From the NCBI RefSeq assembly GCF_016055185.1, contig NZ_JAECVR010000001.1:136345-200344 (forward strand): DNA of 64,000 nucleotides, written 5' to 3'. Source of the DNA: Paenactinomyces guangxiensis. Its GTDB lineage: Bacteria > Bacillota > Bacilli > Thermoactinomycetales > Thermoactinomycetaceae. The notes beneath the pieces are model-generated. The model made no database searches. It saw nothing but the letters and a program-made list of their open reading frames with translations, and was not told where the DNA came from. The position numbers and the translations under genes were made by a program. Positions 49,213 to 58,383 of this stretch are shown here, piece after piece. The first letter of the stretch is position 1; each line of letters opens with the position of its first letter.

Positions 49213-49656
49213 TCAGCGGAGTGATTCTTGAACCAGGCGGTTGACCAGCCTGCCATCAGCTTTTCCTTTCACTCTGGGCATAATGGCACCCATCACCCTG
49301 CCCATATCTGCTTTGGTGGCAGCCCCTACTTCCTGGATCACTTGCTGTACCAAAGCCCGAACTTCTTCCTCTGACAATTGTTCAGGGAGGTACGCTTGCA
49401 GAATCTCTATTTCTTCTCTTTCTTTTTGTGCCAATTCTTCACGACCAGCTTTTTCATATTCGCTTAGTGAGTCTTTCCGCTGTTTGATCTCACGCATGAT
49501 CACTTCCAGCACATCATCTTCACTCAGCGCGTGCCTACGGTCGATTTCTTCCTTTTTAATGGAGGCACGTAGCATGCGAATCACGGACAGTTTTGTCTTC
49601 TCCTTATTCTTAAGAGCAGACTTCATATCCTGTTCCAGTTGTTTCACGAGACTCAC
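49213..49656 (-). CDS. yqeY: GatB/YqeY domain protein
   Basis: A 147-residue helical protein homologous to the tail domain of GatB. It begins LVKQLEQDMKSALKNKEKTK and carries LSVIRMLRASIKKEEIDRRH and GRVMGAIMPRVKGKADGRLV. A role in tRNA-dependent amidation or tRNA binding is suspected from the homology. Operon with rpsU, 15 bases apart. Confidence 0.93.
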   Translation of the reverse strand: MSLVKQLEQDMKSALKNKEKTKLSVIRMLRASIKKEEIDRRHALSEDDVLEVIMREIKQRKDSLSEYEKAGREELAQKEREEIEILQAYLPEQLSEEEVRALVQQVIQEVGAATKADMGRVMGAIMPRVKGKADGRLVNRLVQESLR

Positions 49657-49671
49657 TGGTGCGACACCTCA

Positions 49672-49845
49672 CTACCGACGCTTTTTACGAGCGGCTTCCG
49701 ATTTCTTTTTACGGCGAACACTCGGTTTCTCGTAACGCTCGCGCTTCCGCACTTCAGAAAGCACTCCGTCTTTGGCGCAGGAGCGCTTAAAACGGCGCAA
49801 AGCCGCATCTAACGATTCATTTTTACGAACGCGTGTTTCGACCAT
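49672..49845 (-). CDS. rpsU: 30S ribosomal protein S21
   Basis: A 57-residue basic protein: [40 protein letters not shown], then [14 protein letters not shown]. Start at 49845 behind GGAGGGAATAGC; an upstream in-frame start overlaps that RBS. Confidence 0.96.
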   Translation of the reverse strand: MVETRVRKNESLDAALRRFKRSCAKDGVLSEVRKRERYEKPSVRRKKKSEAARKKRR

Positions 49846-49868
49846 GCTATTCCCTCCCTCCACGGGTC

Positions 49869-50090
49869 AGTAAGACCACTTGGGCCGATGGCCTTACTTT
49901 GAAGGAAAAGACCCACACATTTACGCAAGCAGCGGCCTTATCCCCAGAGGAGACGGTCAGCACCCACAACACCTGCATAAGAAGACAAATATAATTCCAA
50001 CGATGCCCGAGAGAGCACAGGTTGCTCTTTTGTTCAGGTAGCTGATCCCCTGAACTTCCGTTGGGACAATACAGTCAAACTTTATTATAT
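49869..50090 (-). promoter_or_regulatory. Structured 5' leader of rpsU
   Basis: About 220 bases between hit and rpsU without an ORF but with several hairpins: AGTAAGGCCA/TGGTCTTACT (49898-49869, one G-U pair) directly before the rpsU ribosome site, GAGCA/TGCTC near 50011-50030, and GTTCAG/CTGAAC near 50034-50056. Such leaders often mediate ribosomal protein feedback. A promoter could not be fixed. Confidence 0.45.
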
Positions 50091-50116
50091 CTCATTTCGC
50101 GGGAGCATGTCAAAAA

Positions 50117-50461
50117 TTAACCCGGAGGCCAGGTAAGATGCCGTCCTCCAAGAAGATGGAAATGGATATGATAAACGGTTTGCCCTCCTTCTTCTCCCAT
50201 ATTGTTGACAACGCGGAACCCTTTTTCCTGCAATCCCAATTTACGTGCAACCTTTTGCACACCAAGTAAAATTTTTCCGGCAAGGCGCTCGTCTTCCTCC
50301 TTGAGCTCCATTAAGGAAGGGATATGCTTTTTCGGAATGACCAGCACGTGGGTGGGTGCAGCAGGATGAATATCTTTAAACGCGAACAAATCATCATCTT
50401 CATACACTTTTTCGGAAGGGATTTTTCCGGCGACAATCTGACAAAAGATACAATTGTCCAT
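50117..50461 (-). CDS. hit: HIT family nucleotide-binding hydrolase
   Basis: A 114-residue histidine triad protein (HinT-like, purine nucleoside phosphoramidase). Key parts: NCIFCQIVAGKIPSEKVYED (zinc-type cysteines), HVLVIPKKHIPSL, and the triad HIHFHLLGGRHLTWPPG. Length as in Bacillus Hit. Monocistronic. Confidence 0.93.
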   Translation of the reverse strand: MDNCIFCQIVAGKIPSEKVYEDDDLFAFKDIHPAAPTHVLVIPKKHIPSLMELKEEDERLAGKILLGVQKVARKLGLQEKGFRVVNNMGEEGGQTVYHIHFHLLGGRHLTWPPG

Positions 50462-50608
50462 TCCTTATTCCTCCTATTCTTCATTCCCAATTATACCAGA
50501 CGTGAAGCATCATTTGGATGAGCAATACCCTGGTTTTATTCATTCAACACCAATAAACCCTTGTCGGCATATACTATATCACGATTTGCCGTAAAGGGGG
50601 GCAACCCA

Positions 50609-50974
50609 TTGCTAAATGAGGCACGATTGCGAAATCTCATTCGCCGGATTCTGAAAGAAGAGTTGGCGCACGTAAATGATCAAAATGATGAACACGAATG
50701 GGAGACCAACCAAAAGCCCTGTGCAGTTTGGTCAAAAGAACCTGTTCAACATGAGAAAAAATGGGAGGAGTTACCCCTGCACCAGCAAACGCCTGATGAG
50801 GCGGCAAATGCACCATGGGCAGTATTTGGTTCACCAAAGCCTGTTTCAGGAAAGCCGGCAGGCTCCAAACAGGAACGGCCGCGGGCACTTCCGGGCTGGT
50901 CTGAACCTTACCGCCCCGACTTTAGCAATTTTGACGCTCCGCCCTATATGCCGAAAAAACCCATGACCAGCTAA
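50609..50974 (+). CDS. Hypothetical protein, 121 residues
   Basis: A soluble protein with an N-terminal helix (LLNEARLRNLIRRILKEELA) and a long Pro/Glu/Trp-rich, probably disordered tail ending APPYMPKKPMTS. The TTG start at 50609 is behind AAAGGGGGG. CATATACTA at about 50568-50576 upstream looks like a sporulation sigma-E or sigma-K -10 box, though no clear -35 was found. I do not recognise the family. Confidence 0.55.
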   Translation: MLNEARLRNLIRRILKEELAHVNDQNDEHEWETNQKPCAVWSKEPVQHEKKWEELPLHQQTPDEAANAPWAVFGSPKPVSGKPAGSKQERPRALPGWSEPYRPDFSNFDAPPYMPKKPMTS

Positions 50975-51112
50975 TCCAGTCCCGAAAAAATCAGCTCCGC
51001 GCCATTTCTTCTCACTTTCTTTTTGAAGCCGTTGATACTTTTTTTGTTTGGATGCCGGTCATGCCTGTCCCTTGTGTCCCATATACTGAATCATACGAGG
51101 GGGCATGATCGG

Positions 51113-52054
51113 ATGAAAGACATCATTATCCCTTTTGCTACAGGGCTGACCATTTTTATGTTTGGATTGCAATTGATGCGCAACGGCCTGGAAAGGCTGG
51201 CACAGGATCGGCTGCGTGAAGGGCTTGTTAAATTTACACGAACTCCGGTACGCGGTTTTTTCACCGGAATTGTGTCAACTGCGTTCCTGCAAAGCAGCAG
51301 TGCGGTAACTGTCTTGACCATCAGTTTCGTGAATGCAGGCATTCTCACCTTTGCCCAGTCAATCGGAATTATACTGGGAACCAACATAGGGACTACAGTA
51401 ACCACACAAATCTTAGCGCTTAATGTAGAGGATTTTGCCATTCCCCTCATCATCGCAGGAGCCGTTCTCCGAATCCTGCCATTTAATAATATGGCTCAAC
51501 TGGGACTGGTAATCGGTGGGTTTGGCTGTATCTTTCTGGGGATGGAAACCATGCAGTGGATCACTGTCCCGTTGAAAGAACGCGGTTGGATTTCCTGGCT
51601 GCTGGAAAACGGCGGGAATCCGATTTGGACCGGGATTGCCGTCGGTACTTTACTCGCCGCAATGATCCACAGCAGCAGTGCGTGTATCGCAATCACCATG
51701 GGCTTCTATGCTTCGGGGGTGGTCTCACTTCCGTTTGCAATCGCCGTGGTATTTGGGAGCAATATTGGAACTTGCGTAACCGCACTGCTGGCAGTGATCA
51801 ACACCAATACGGCCGCCAAACAGGTAGCTCTTTCTCATCTGGTGCTCAACATAGCCGGAGTGGGGATATTTGCCCCGCTCATTCCGTATATCAGTGAGTA
51901 CGCTCCTGTTTTATCCACTGATGCTGCTGCCCAGATCGCTCATATCCAAACTTTATTCAATATCATCTGTTCGGTGATTGTACTGCCATTTTCAGAAGCA
52001 TTTGCCAGAGGGATTATCTTTCTTATTCCCAATAAAGCAGCCACCTGGAAATAA
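51113..52054 (+). CDS. yqeW: Na/Pi cotransporter family protein YqeW
   Basis: A 313-residue membrane transporter with two inverted Na/Pi-cotransport repeats, each with a QSSSA-type core: STAFLQSSSAVTVLTISFV and AAMIHSSSACIAITMGF, and GTNIGTTVTTQI paired with GSNIGTCVTALL. It probably moves phosphate with sodium. The start at 51113 has GAGGGGG upstream; a longer frame from 51023 has no RBS. yqeW adjoins rpsU in Bacillus subtilis also. Confidence 0.9.
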   Translation: MKDIIIPFATGLTIFMFGLQLMRNGLERLAQDRLREGLVKFTRTPVRGFFTGIVSTAFLQSSSAVTVLTISFVNAGILTFAQSIGIILGTNIGTTVTTQILALNVEDFAIPLIIAGAVLRILPFNNMAQLGLVIGGFGCIFLGMETMQWITVPLKERGWISWLLENGGNPIWTGIAVGTLLAAMIHSSSACIAITMGFYASGVVSLPFAIAVVFGSNIGTCVTALLAVINTNTAAKQVALSHLVLNIAGVGIFAPLIPYISEYAPVLSTDAAAQIAHIQTLFNIICSVIVLPFSEAFARGIIFLIPNKAATWK

Positions 52055-52064
52055 AACCGGGTTC

Positions 52065-52736
52065 TTAATAAACACCCGTTCCTTGTCCACCCGTAACAAT
52101 GGCAACACTGGCGCTCGCACCAATCCGGCTGGCACCGGCATCAATCATCTGCTGTGCTGTCTGAAGATCACGAACCCCGCCGGATGCTTTAACACCCATT
52201 TCAGGGCCAACCGTTTTTCTCATCAGTTCGACCGCTTCTACAGTAGCGCCTCCCTGACCGAAACCGGTCGAAGTCTTCACAAAGTGGGCACCTGCTGCTT
52301 TTGCCTGTTCGCAGGCCCGGACAATCTCTTCCCTGCTTAAAAGGCCTGTTTCCAGGATCACTTTTACAGTCATTCCCTCTGCAGCTTCCACAACGGATTG
52401 AATATCTTCTTTGACAGTTGTCAGGTCACCGGATTTCAGGGCCCCGATGTTCATCACCATATCAATCTCTGTGGCTCCGTTTTGCACCGCATTGCGGGTT
52501 TCAAAAGCTTTCACTTCTTTTGTTGTTGCTCCGAGCGGAAATCCGACAACCGTACATACTTTCACTTCGGTACCCGCCAAATGCCGGGCTGCTTCTTTTA
52601 CCCAGTACGGATTGATACAAACAGAGGCAAACCCATACGATTTTGCTTCTTCACACAATACCTGAATTTGCTTCCGGGTTGCCTCCGGTTTTAACAGTGT
52701 ATGATCAATCAACGCTGCAATCTCTTTCCCATTCAT
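52065..52736 (-). CDS. deoC: Deoxyribose-phosphate aldolase
   Basis: A 223-residue class I aldolase cleaving 2-deoxyribose 5-phosphate to glyceraldehyde 3-phosphate and acetaldehyde. The Schiff-base Lys is in [35 protein letters not shown] and [14 protein letters not shown] are further family marks. Start at 52736 behind AAAGGA; the longer open frame upstream is not family-like. It ends 11 bases from convergent yqeW with no obvious terminator between. Confidence 0.95.
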   Translation of the reverse strand: MNGKEIAALIDHTLLKPEATRKQIQVLCEEAKSYGFASVCINPYWVKEAARHLAGTEVKVCTVVGFPLGATTKEVKAFETRNAVQNGATEIDMVMNIGALKSGDLTTVKEDIQSVVEAAEGMTVKVILETGLLSREEIVRACEQAKAAGAHFVKTSTGFGQGGATVEAVELMRKTVGPEMGVKASGGVRDLQTAQQMIDAGASRIGASASVAIVTGGQGTGVY

Positions 52737-52815
52737 CTCACATTTTCCTTTCTCTTTTCTGTGAAAGTATATGTTTAAGGGAAGGCAGAATTCTGTTTCC
52801 CCGGCATGTAAATTT

Positions 52816-53268
52816 TCATCCCTCGTTTTTGTCATCCCAGTGATAAATATTCTTCTTTAAGAGATGAAACGCCCTTTCGAACACCGGATCGTTTGTATCA
52901 TAACCTTTTTCCTTTTGCAACCGCAGTGCCTCTTCCATACTGCACCAGTTTAATCCGCGAATTTCGGACAACTGGGGTGTCTCTCTTCCTTCAATAGCCT
53001 CCACCAGAAAATAAATAACTTCTTTGCGGACTTTGCCGGCATCCCGGTGAATGTATTCATAGTGCGCGGTATACAGTTTTTCAATGATTTTACCTATAAT
53101 CCCTGTTTCTTCTTCTATTTCCCGTAAAGCTGTCTGTTCATCTGACTCGCCAGCTTCTTTCTTTCCTTTAGGTAATGTCCATCGTCCGTATCGGTCTTCA
53201 ATAAGCAAAACCTGAATCTGACCGTTCCGTTTCCGGCAGACCACACCCCCGGCGGATATTTCTTTCAT
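52816..53268 (-). CDS. NUDIX hydrolase
   Basis: A 150-residue pyrophosphohydrolase. The Nudix box G-x5-E-x7-R-E-U-x-E-E-x-G-U is complete as [20 protein letters not shown] then TGI. N-terminal [20 protein letters not shown] suggests a diadenosine polyphosphate or nucleotide-sugar type enzyme; substrate unknown. Its 3' end is 80 bases from deoC, possibly cotranscribed. Confidence 0.88.
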   Translation of the reverse strand: MKEISAGGVVCRKRNGQIQVLLIEDRYGRWTLPKGKKEAGESDEQTALREIEEETGIIGKIIEKLYTAHYEYIHRDAGKVRKEVIYFLVEAIEGRETPQLSEIRGLNWCSMEEALRLQKEKGYDTNDPVFERAFHLLKKNIYHWDDKNEG

Positions 53269-53400
53269 CTGATTCCATCCTTTTTTCTATTCTTGCTAAG
53301 TGATCATAGCATATTTTAAATAAATGGAACAAGTGATGGGGGGATGAAAGCCTGAGTTTGTGAAAAATAACAAAATCTATGGAGTTTCTCGCTCGGGTGA

Positions 53401-53429
53401 TTTAAAAAGTGGTTATCATCGGGTATACT
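53401..53429 (+). promoter_or_regulatory. Putative promoter of proS
   Basis: TTTAAA (53401-53406), 17-base spacer, TATACT (53424-53429), followed by a GCAGGGGGAA ribosome site before the ATG. No T-box was seen ahead of proS. Confidence 0.45.
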
Positions 53430-53466
53430 TACGGAAAAATATACATTTCACGCAGGGGGAAACTGT

Positions 53467-54894
53467 ATGCAGAAAATCACAAGCCAAAGCGAAGATTTTT
53501 CACGGTGGTATATTGATGTCATTCAACGGGCCGACTTGATGGATTATGCTCCCGTTCGCGGCTGCATCGTGTTCAAGCCGGACGGATATGAACTATGGGA
53601 AGCCTGCCAAAGGGAACTGGACCGCCGCTTTAAGGAAACAGGCCACCGTAATGCCTATTTCCCTTTGTTTATCCCAGAAAGCTTCTTTCAAAAAGAAAAA
53701 GAGCATGTGGAAGGCTTCAATCCCGAACTGCCGTGGGTAACTGAAGCGGGTGGAGAGAAACTGGAAGAACGACTGGCGATCCGTCCGACATCGGAAACAA
53801 TCATTGGACATATGTTTGCCGAGTGGATTCAATCTTACCGTGATTTGCCGCTCAAGATCAATCAGTGGGCAAATGTTGTTCGTTGGGAAAAACGGACCCT
53901 CCCGTTTCTTCGGACAAGCGAGTTTTTATGGCAGGAAGGGCATACCGCGCACACAACTTCTGCGGAGGCAGAAGAGGAGACCCTGATGATTCTGGATCTC
54001 TATACTGACTTCGTGGAAAATATATTGGCTATTCCTGTTTACCGCGGCCAGAAAACCCCTTCGGAGAAATTTGCCGGTGCGGTCAATACATATTCGATTG
54101 AAGCGATGATGAAAGACGGAAAAGCTCTCCAGGCAGGTACATCCCATTACATGGGGCAAAATTTTGCCAGAGCATTTGACATGAAATATCTGGATAAAGA
54201 TAATACGCTCAAATATGTATATACCACCTCATGGGGCGTCAGCACACGAATGCTGGGGGCCATTATCATGGTGCACGGGGATGACAAAGGGTTAGCCCTC
54301 CCGCCGAAAGTTGCTCCCACCCAGGTTATCATCGTCCCAATCGGTCCCCAGAAAGAACTGGAACGTGTCGTCACATATGCCAACAAACTTCGTGACCGGC
54401 TGGCCCAGACAGGGGTCCGGGTCAAGATTGATGCCCGGGAAGATATAAGCCCGGGGTGGAAATTTAATGAGTACGAGTTGCGCGGGGTTCCGGTACGCCT
54501 GGAAATTGGCCCACGTGATTTACAGAACGAACAAGTTGTTCTCGTTCGCCGTGACACTGGCGAAAAACTGTTTGTCCCTGAATCTGAACTACTAAACAGG
54601 GTACCCGGCCTGTTACAGGATATTCAGTCTAACATGTACAGCAAAGCAAAAGATTTTCGCGATTCAAACTCACATGTAGCCCGACACTTAACGGAGATGG
54701 CCGAAATCATTCGTGACAGACGGGGGTTTGTCCTGGCCGGATGGTGCGGAGAAGACAGCTGTGAAAAGTCTGTCAAACAAGAGACTGGAGCAACAAGCCG
54801 CAACATCCCGTTTGATCCGCCGGAGGTCTTGCCCGCATGTATCGTCTGCGGCAAACCTGCCAAACATACTGTGTGGTTCGCAAAATCATATTAG
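53467..54894 (+). CDS. proS: Prolyl-tRNA synthetase, short archaeal/eukaryote-like type
   Basis: A 475-residue class IIa synthetase without the ~180-residue editing domain of the long bacterial ProRS. Motif 2 region WANVVRWEKRTLPFLRTSEF and EGHTAHTTSAEAEEE match the archaeal/eukaryotic-like group; GTSHYMGQNFARAFD is motif 3 side. The C-terminal domain carries cysteines GWCGEDSCEKS and ACIVCGKPAKHTVWFAKSY, a probable zinc site, and the conserved final Tyr. Single gene between its promoter and a strong terminator. Confidence 0.95.
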   Translation: MQKITSQSEDFSRWYIDVIQRADLMDYAPVRGCIVFKPDGYELWEACQRELDRRFKETGHRNAYFPLFIPESFFQKEKEHVEGFNPELPWVTEAGGEKLEERLAIRPTSETIIGHMFAEWIQSYRDLPLKINQWANVVRWEKRTLPFLRTSEFLWQEGHTAHTTSAEAEEETLMILDLYTDFVENILAIPVYRGQKTPSEKFAGAVNTYSIEAMMKDGKALQAGTSHYMGQNFARAFDMKYLDKDNTLKYVYTTSWGVSTRMLGAIIMVHGDDKGLALPPKVAPTQVIIVPIGPQKELERVVTYANKLRDRLAQTGVRVKIDAREDISPGWKFNEYELRGVPVRLEIGPRDLQNEQVVLVRRDTGEKLFVPESELLNRVPGLLQDIQSNMYSKAKDFRDSNSHVARHLTEMAEIIRDRRGFVLAGWCGEDSCEKSVKQETGATSRNIPFDPPEVLPACIVCGKPAKHTVWFAKSY

Positions 54895-54903
54895 ACCGGT
54901 CAC

Positions 54904-54937
54904 AAAAATGACTCAAGGTTTGACTTGAGTCATTTTT
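54904..54937. terminator. Strong bidirectional terminator after proS
   Basis: A perfect 14-bp stem (54904-54917 with 54924-54937) whose ends are A5/T5, so it works on both strands. Confidence 0.85.
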
Positions 54938-55062
54938 GCTGTCCAAATCTATTTTAAAGCTTCGTATAACCGCTTTTTCGGCCTCTGCAATCCATCCGGA
55001 CTCCGGTGACTTCGTCAGTTTTTGAAACAGCACAATCCGCAAAGAACCGGCCTATCAGATCA

Positions 55063-55611
55063 TTATGGGTTTTGGTGAGAATCCGGTTTAGGGATAAAAT
55101 TGAATATCTCATGAGTTTCAAAACTGTCCACAAGTCTGCTCAACCACTCATAATAAGCGAGAGCCTGATGTAACTTTTGTATATCTTTCCCGGCCATCTC
55201 CCTTATTTCTTCTTCCACATCATGATCGTTTGCAACCTGGTTCAGTTCAACCAGAGATCTGCGAATCGCTTCTCTATTCATTTCGATCCCTTTGCGCCAT
55301 TTAATACAGAAAAAATCAATAAATGTTTGATACCAATCCTGTTCGGCCTGGTACAGATCTTTTCGCTGCCCTTTCACCCATACTTTTTCTACCATGTTTA
55401 AGTCAGACAGAAACCTTACACCCGCGCTCATACTGGTTTTACTCATCCCCAGCGCCTGGCTCATTTCTTCCAGAGTCATAGGAGCGTCATTAAAATAAGT
55501 AATCCCGTATAACCGCCCCATCGATGGGGACACTCCGTATAGATCCATATTTTTTGCGATTGATTCAATGACTCGATTCCGCGCTTTTTGAATTCTTTCC
55601 AAGCCGTTCAT
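55063..55611 (-). CDS. GbsR/OpcR family transcriptional repressor
   Basis: A 182-residue MarR-like regulator: ESIAKNMDLYGVSPSMGRLY, then the recognition helix LEEMSQALGMSKTSMSAGVR and the wing WVKGQRKDLYQAEQDWYQTF. Family members sense choline or repress osmoprotectant uptake genes. It is divergent from a BCCT transporter gene with a 140-base spacer holding a palindrome, so it most likely controls that transporter and itself. Confidence 0.88.
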   Translation of the reverse strand: MNGLERIQKARNRVIESIAKNMDLYGVSPSMGRLYGITYFNDAPMTLEEMSQALGMSKTSMSAGVRFLSDLNMVEKVWVKGQRKDLYQAEQDWYQTFIDFFCIKWRKGIEMNREAIRRSLVELNQVANDHDVEEEIREMAGKDIQKLHQALAYYEWLSRLVDSFETHEIFNFIPKPDSHQNP

Positions 55612-55655
55612 TTTTAATCTCTCCCGCCGAAAGGTGGATTTATTGAATTATTATT

Positions 55656-55684
55656 AGTATACTTTATACAGTTCATACGGTAAA
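55656..55684 (-). promoter_or_regulatory. Promoter of the gbsR-like gene with palindromic operator
   Basis: Minus strand: TTTACC (55684-55679), 17-base spacer, TATACT (55661-55656). The palindrome GTATA-CTT-TATAC (55657-55669) covers the -10. A repressor bound here could also affect the divergent transporter promoter. Confidence 0.5.
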
Positions 55685-55751
55685 AACTTTACAAACCGTC
55701 AGCTGTGATGATCATACCTTCATCACTAAAAAATTTCAAGGAGGTTGAGAA

Positions 55752-57284
55752 ATGGTTTTCTATATATCGATTGCCATTATCTTGCTATTTGTCATATGGG
55801 GAGTTGCCTATCCTGAGGTTTTAGCAAGCACAGCAAATGAAGCCTTTAATTTTACAATCGAAAAATTCGGCTGGTTTTACCTGATCGCCACTCTCGGATT
55901 TCTCATATTTTCACTTTATCTGGCATTCAGCAGGTATGGAAAAATTAGACTCGGTTCCAACGACGATGAACCGGAATACTCTAATTTAAGCTGGTTTGCC
56001 ATGCTATTTAGCGCCGGCATGGGGATTGGCCTGGTTTTTTGGGGGGTTGCCGAGCCACTCTCACATTATCTTACACCCCCGGAAGGGGCTACGGGAGGAA
56101 CCCCCAGATCTGCCCAATTGGCTATGCGCTACTCTTTCTTTCATTGGGGTCTTCATCCCTGGGCCATCTATACAATTATTTCATTAGCACTTGCTTATTT
56201 TAAATTTCGTAAGGGGTATAAAGGATTGATTAGCTGGACTTTTACTCCGCTGTTGGGGGACAAAGTAAATGGCCCCATTGGCAAGATCATTGATATATTA
56301 GCCATTATTGCCACCGTTTTTGGGGTTGCCACATCTCTGGGACTGGGAACCTTACAAATCAATGGGGGATTGAACATTCTCACCGGGACCCCCAACACGA
56401 TTTGGGTGCAGCTGATCATCATAGCGATCGTGACGGTCCTTTATATGATTTCTGCAACTACCGGGCTTGATAAGGGAATTAAGATCCTGAGCAATTTCAA
56501 CATCATTCTCGCATTAGCACTGTTATTATTTGTTCTGTTCGCAGGCCCGACTTCCTTTATTTTTGATACCTTTACCGTTACCTTGGGTGGATACTTACAA
56601 GATCTTGTCGAAATGAGCTTGCGGCTCACCCCCTTTACCCAGGGAGACTGGGTCGGGAGCTGGACCCTGTTCTACTGGGCCTGGTGGATTGCCTGGGCAC
56701 CTTTTGTCGGAACGTTTATCGCCAGGGTTTCAAAAGGGAGAACTATTCGGGAGTTTATTCTCGGGGTTTTATTGATCCCCAGTGCATTTAGTTTTGTATG
56801 GTTCTCTGTATTTGGAGGAACCGCTTTGAAATTTGAGATATTTGACAAATTCAAACTGGCAGCTGCTGCACAAGAAGATGTAACTTCCGCCCTGTTTGTC
56901 ACCCTCAACCACCTGCCTCTCGGACTGATTATTATGGGGCTGGCTACGCTGTTAATTATTACATTTTTTATAACCTCCGCCGATTCGGCAACATTTGTGC
57001 TGGGAATGTTTTCATCAAACGGTGATCTGAATCCTTCCACCAGAGTAAAGATCATCTGGGGAATTTTGCAATCGGCAATCGCTATTGTCTTATTGTTCAG
57101 CGGAGGTTTACAGGGTCTGCAAAAAGCATCTATCGTTGCTGCTCTGCCATTTGCAATTATCATGGTGTTCATGTGTTTTTCGTTACTAAAATCCTTGAAA
57201 ACGGAGATAAAAGAAGAGCAAAAAAAAGAACGGGAACGACTTAAAATTATAGATTTGATACTAAGTAAAAAAGGCCAATATTGA
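55752..57284 (+). CDS. opuD: BCCT family glycine betaine transporter
   Basis: A 510-residue, 12-helix sodium-coupled betaine/choline/carnitine transporter. Family signature GSWTLFYWAWWIAWAPFVGT; sodium and substrate region AGMGIGLVFWGVAEPLSHY; C-terminal charged tail KEEQKKERERLKIIDL as osmosensor. Length and features fit OpuD. RBS AAGGAGG. Its control by the divergent GbsR-like repressor is an inference. Confidence 0.9.
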   Translation: MVFYISIAIILLFVIWGVAYPEVLASTANEAFNFTIEKFGWFYLIATLGFLIFSLYLAFSRYGKIRLGSNDDEPEYSNLSWFAMLFSAGMGIGLVFWGVAEPLSHYLTPPEGATGGTPRSAQLAMRYSFFHWGLHPWAIYTIISLALAYFKFRKGYKGLISWTFTPLLGDKVNGPIGKIIDILAIIATVFGVATSLGLGTLQINGGLNILTGTPNTIWVQLIIIAIVTVLYMISATTGLDKGIKILSNFNIILALALLLFVLFAGPTSFIFDTFTVTLGGYLQDLVEMSLRLTPFTQGDWVGSWTLFYWAWWIAWAPFVGTFIARVSKGRTIREFILGVLLIPSAFSFVWFSVFGGTALKFEIFDKFKLAAAAQEDVTSALFVTLNHLPLGLIIMGLATLLIITFFITSADSATFVLGMFSSNGDLNPSTRVKIIWGILQSAIAIVLLFSGGLQGLQKASIVAALPFAIIMVFMCFSLLKSLKTEIKEEQKKERERLKIIDLILSKKGQY

Positions 57285-57286
57285 TA

Positions 57287-57330
57287 AAAGAAGACCGATC
57301 CACATGAACGCGGATCGGTCTTCTTTTTCT
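57287..57330 (+). terminator. Terminator of opuD
   Basis: A perfect 15-bp stem (57287-57301 with 57312-57326) followed by TTCT, just past the opuD stop; it could also serve the convergent gene. Confidence 0.85.
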
Positions 57331-57423
57331 ATCAATTCACCCCAGTGTCAAATGAAAGCGGTCAGAACCCTTACAGCCAAGCCCGGCTCCATCATCACAT
57401 TTTTATAAAATCCGGTAAAAATC

Positions 57424-58383
57424 TTATTTCCACAGATTTCCCAGCAAATCGGGTGCAATATTTCCGCCACTGATCAATACCCCTATACGTGAACAGCCTT
57501 CAGCCAATTTATTGTGCAAAACAGCGGCTAATGCAACCGCAGCTGACGGCTCTATCACAATCTTAAGGCGCAACATGGCAAATTTTACAGTTTCCAAAAT
57601 CTCTTCATCAGAAACAGTAACGATTTCTGCCAGATGGTTTTTTATAACAGGAAAAGTGAGCTCACCCGGGATCTGTGAACGGAGGCCGTCTGCGACTGTG
57701 TCCGGGGGAGCGATCTGAATTCGCTCACCGATCTGTAAGGATTGAAGTGTATCATCAGCACCGGCCGGTTCCACTCCATATATATTTATTTTTGCATTGA
57801 TGCCATGTGCAGCAATACAGGTTCCGGAGATCAAACCGCCGCCGCCGATGGGGGCCGCGATGGCATCCAGGTCAGGAATTTCCCTCAACAACTCTAATGC
57901 TGCCGTTCCCTGACCCGCCATGATATGTGGATGGTCATAGGGGGGTACCAGAGTCAGGTTCCGTTCTTTGGCAATCTGTTCAGCAAAAGTGACACGGTCT
58001 TCCTTGTGTCGGTCATAAAAGGCGATTTCAGCTCCATATTCCCGTGTTGCTGCTACTTTAACTGGGGGTGCATCCAAAGGCATACAGATCACTGCTTTGA
58101 TTCCCAGGAACCTGGATACCAGCGCGACAGCCTGGGCATGATTGCCGGAAGAATAAGCAATGACACCCTGCTTTTGTTTTTCCACGGACAATTGGCTGAT
58201 CATATGATAAGCGCCGCGAAATTTAAAAGCGCCTCCGCGTTGAAAGTTCTCGCACTTGAGAAATACTTCACACCCACAACGGCTGTTTAACGTACGTGAG
58301 GTCAATACCGGGGTTTGATGGGCGACTCCCTGCAGCCGCTGATATGCATTTTGTACATCGTCAAAATCAATGATTTCGCGCAA
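57424..58383 (-). CDS. PLP-dependent threonine/serine dehydratase
   Basis: A 319-residue fold-type II PLP enzyme. The cofactor Lys is in GGAFKFRGAYHMI, the phosphate loop is PIGGGGLISGTC, and AYSSGNHAQAVAL binds the substrate carboxylate. No C-terminal ACT domain, so it is a catabolic type (threonine/serine ammonia-lyase or serine racemase) rather than biosynthetic IlvA. MREIIDFDDV begins at ATG 58383. Monocistronic. Confidence 0.85.
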   Translation of the reverse strand: MREIIDFDDVQNAYQRLQGVAHQTPVLTSRTLNSRCGCEVFLKCENFQRGGAFKFRGAYHMISQLSVEKQKQGVIAYSSGNHAQAVALVSRFLGIKAVICMPLDAPPVKVAATREYGAEIAFYDRHKEDRVTFAEQIAKERNLTLVPPYDHPHIMAGQGTAALELLREIPDLDAIAAPIGGGGLISGTCIAAHGINAKINIYGVEPAGADDTLQSLQIGERIQIAPPDTVADGLRSQIPGELTFPVIKNHLAEIVTVSDEEILETVKFAMLRLKIVIEPSAAVALAAVLHNKLAEGCSRIGVLISGGNIAPDLLGNLWK

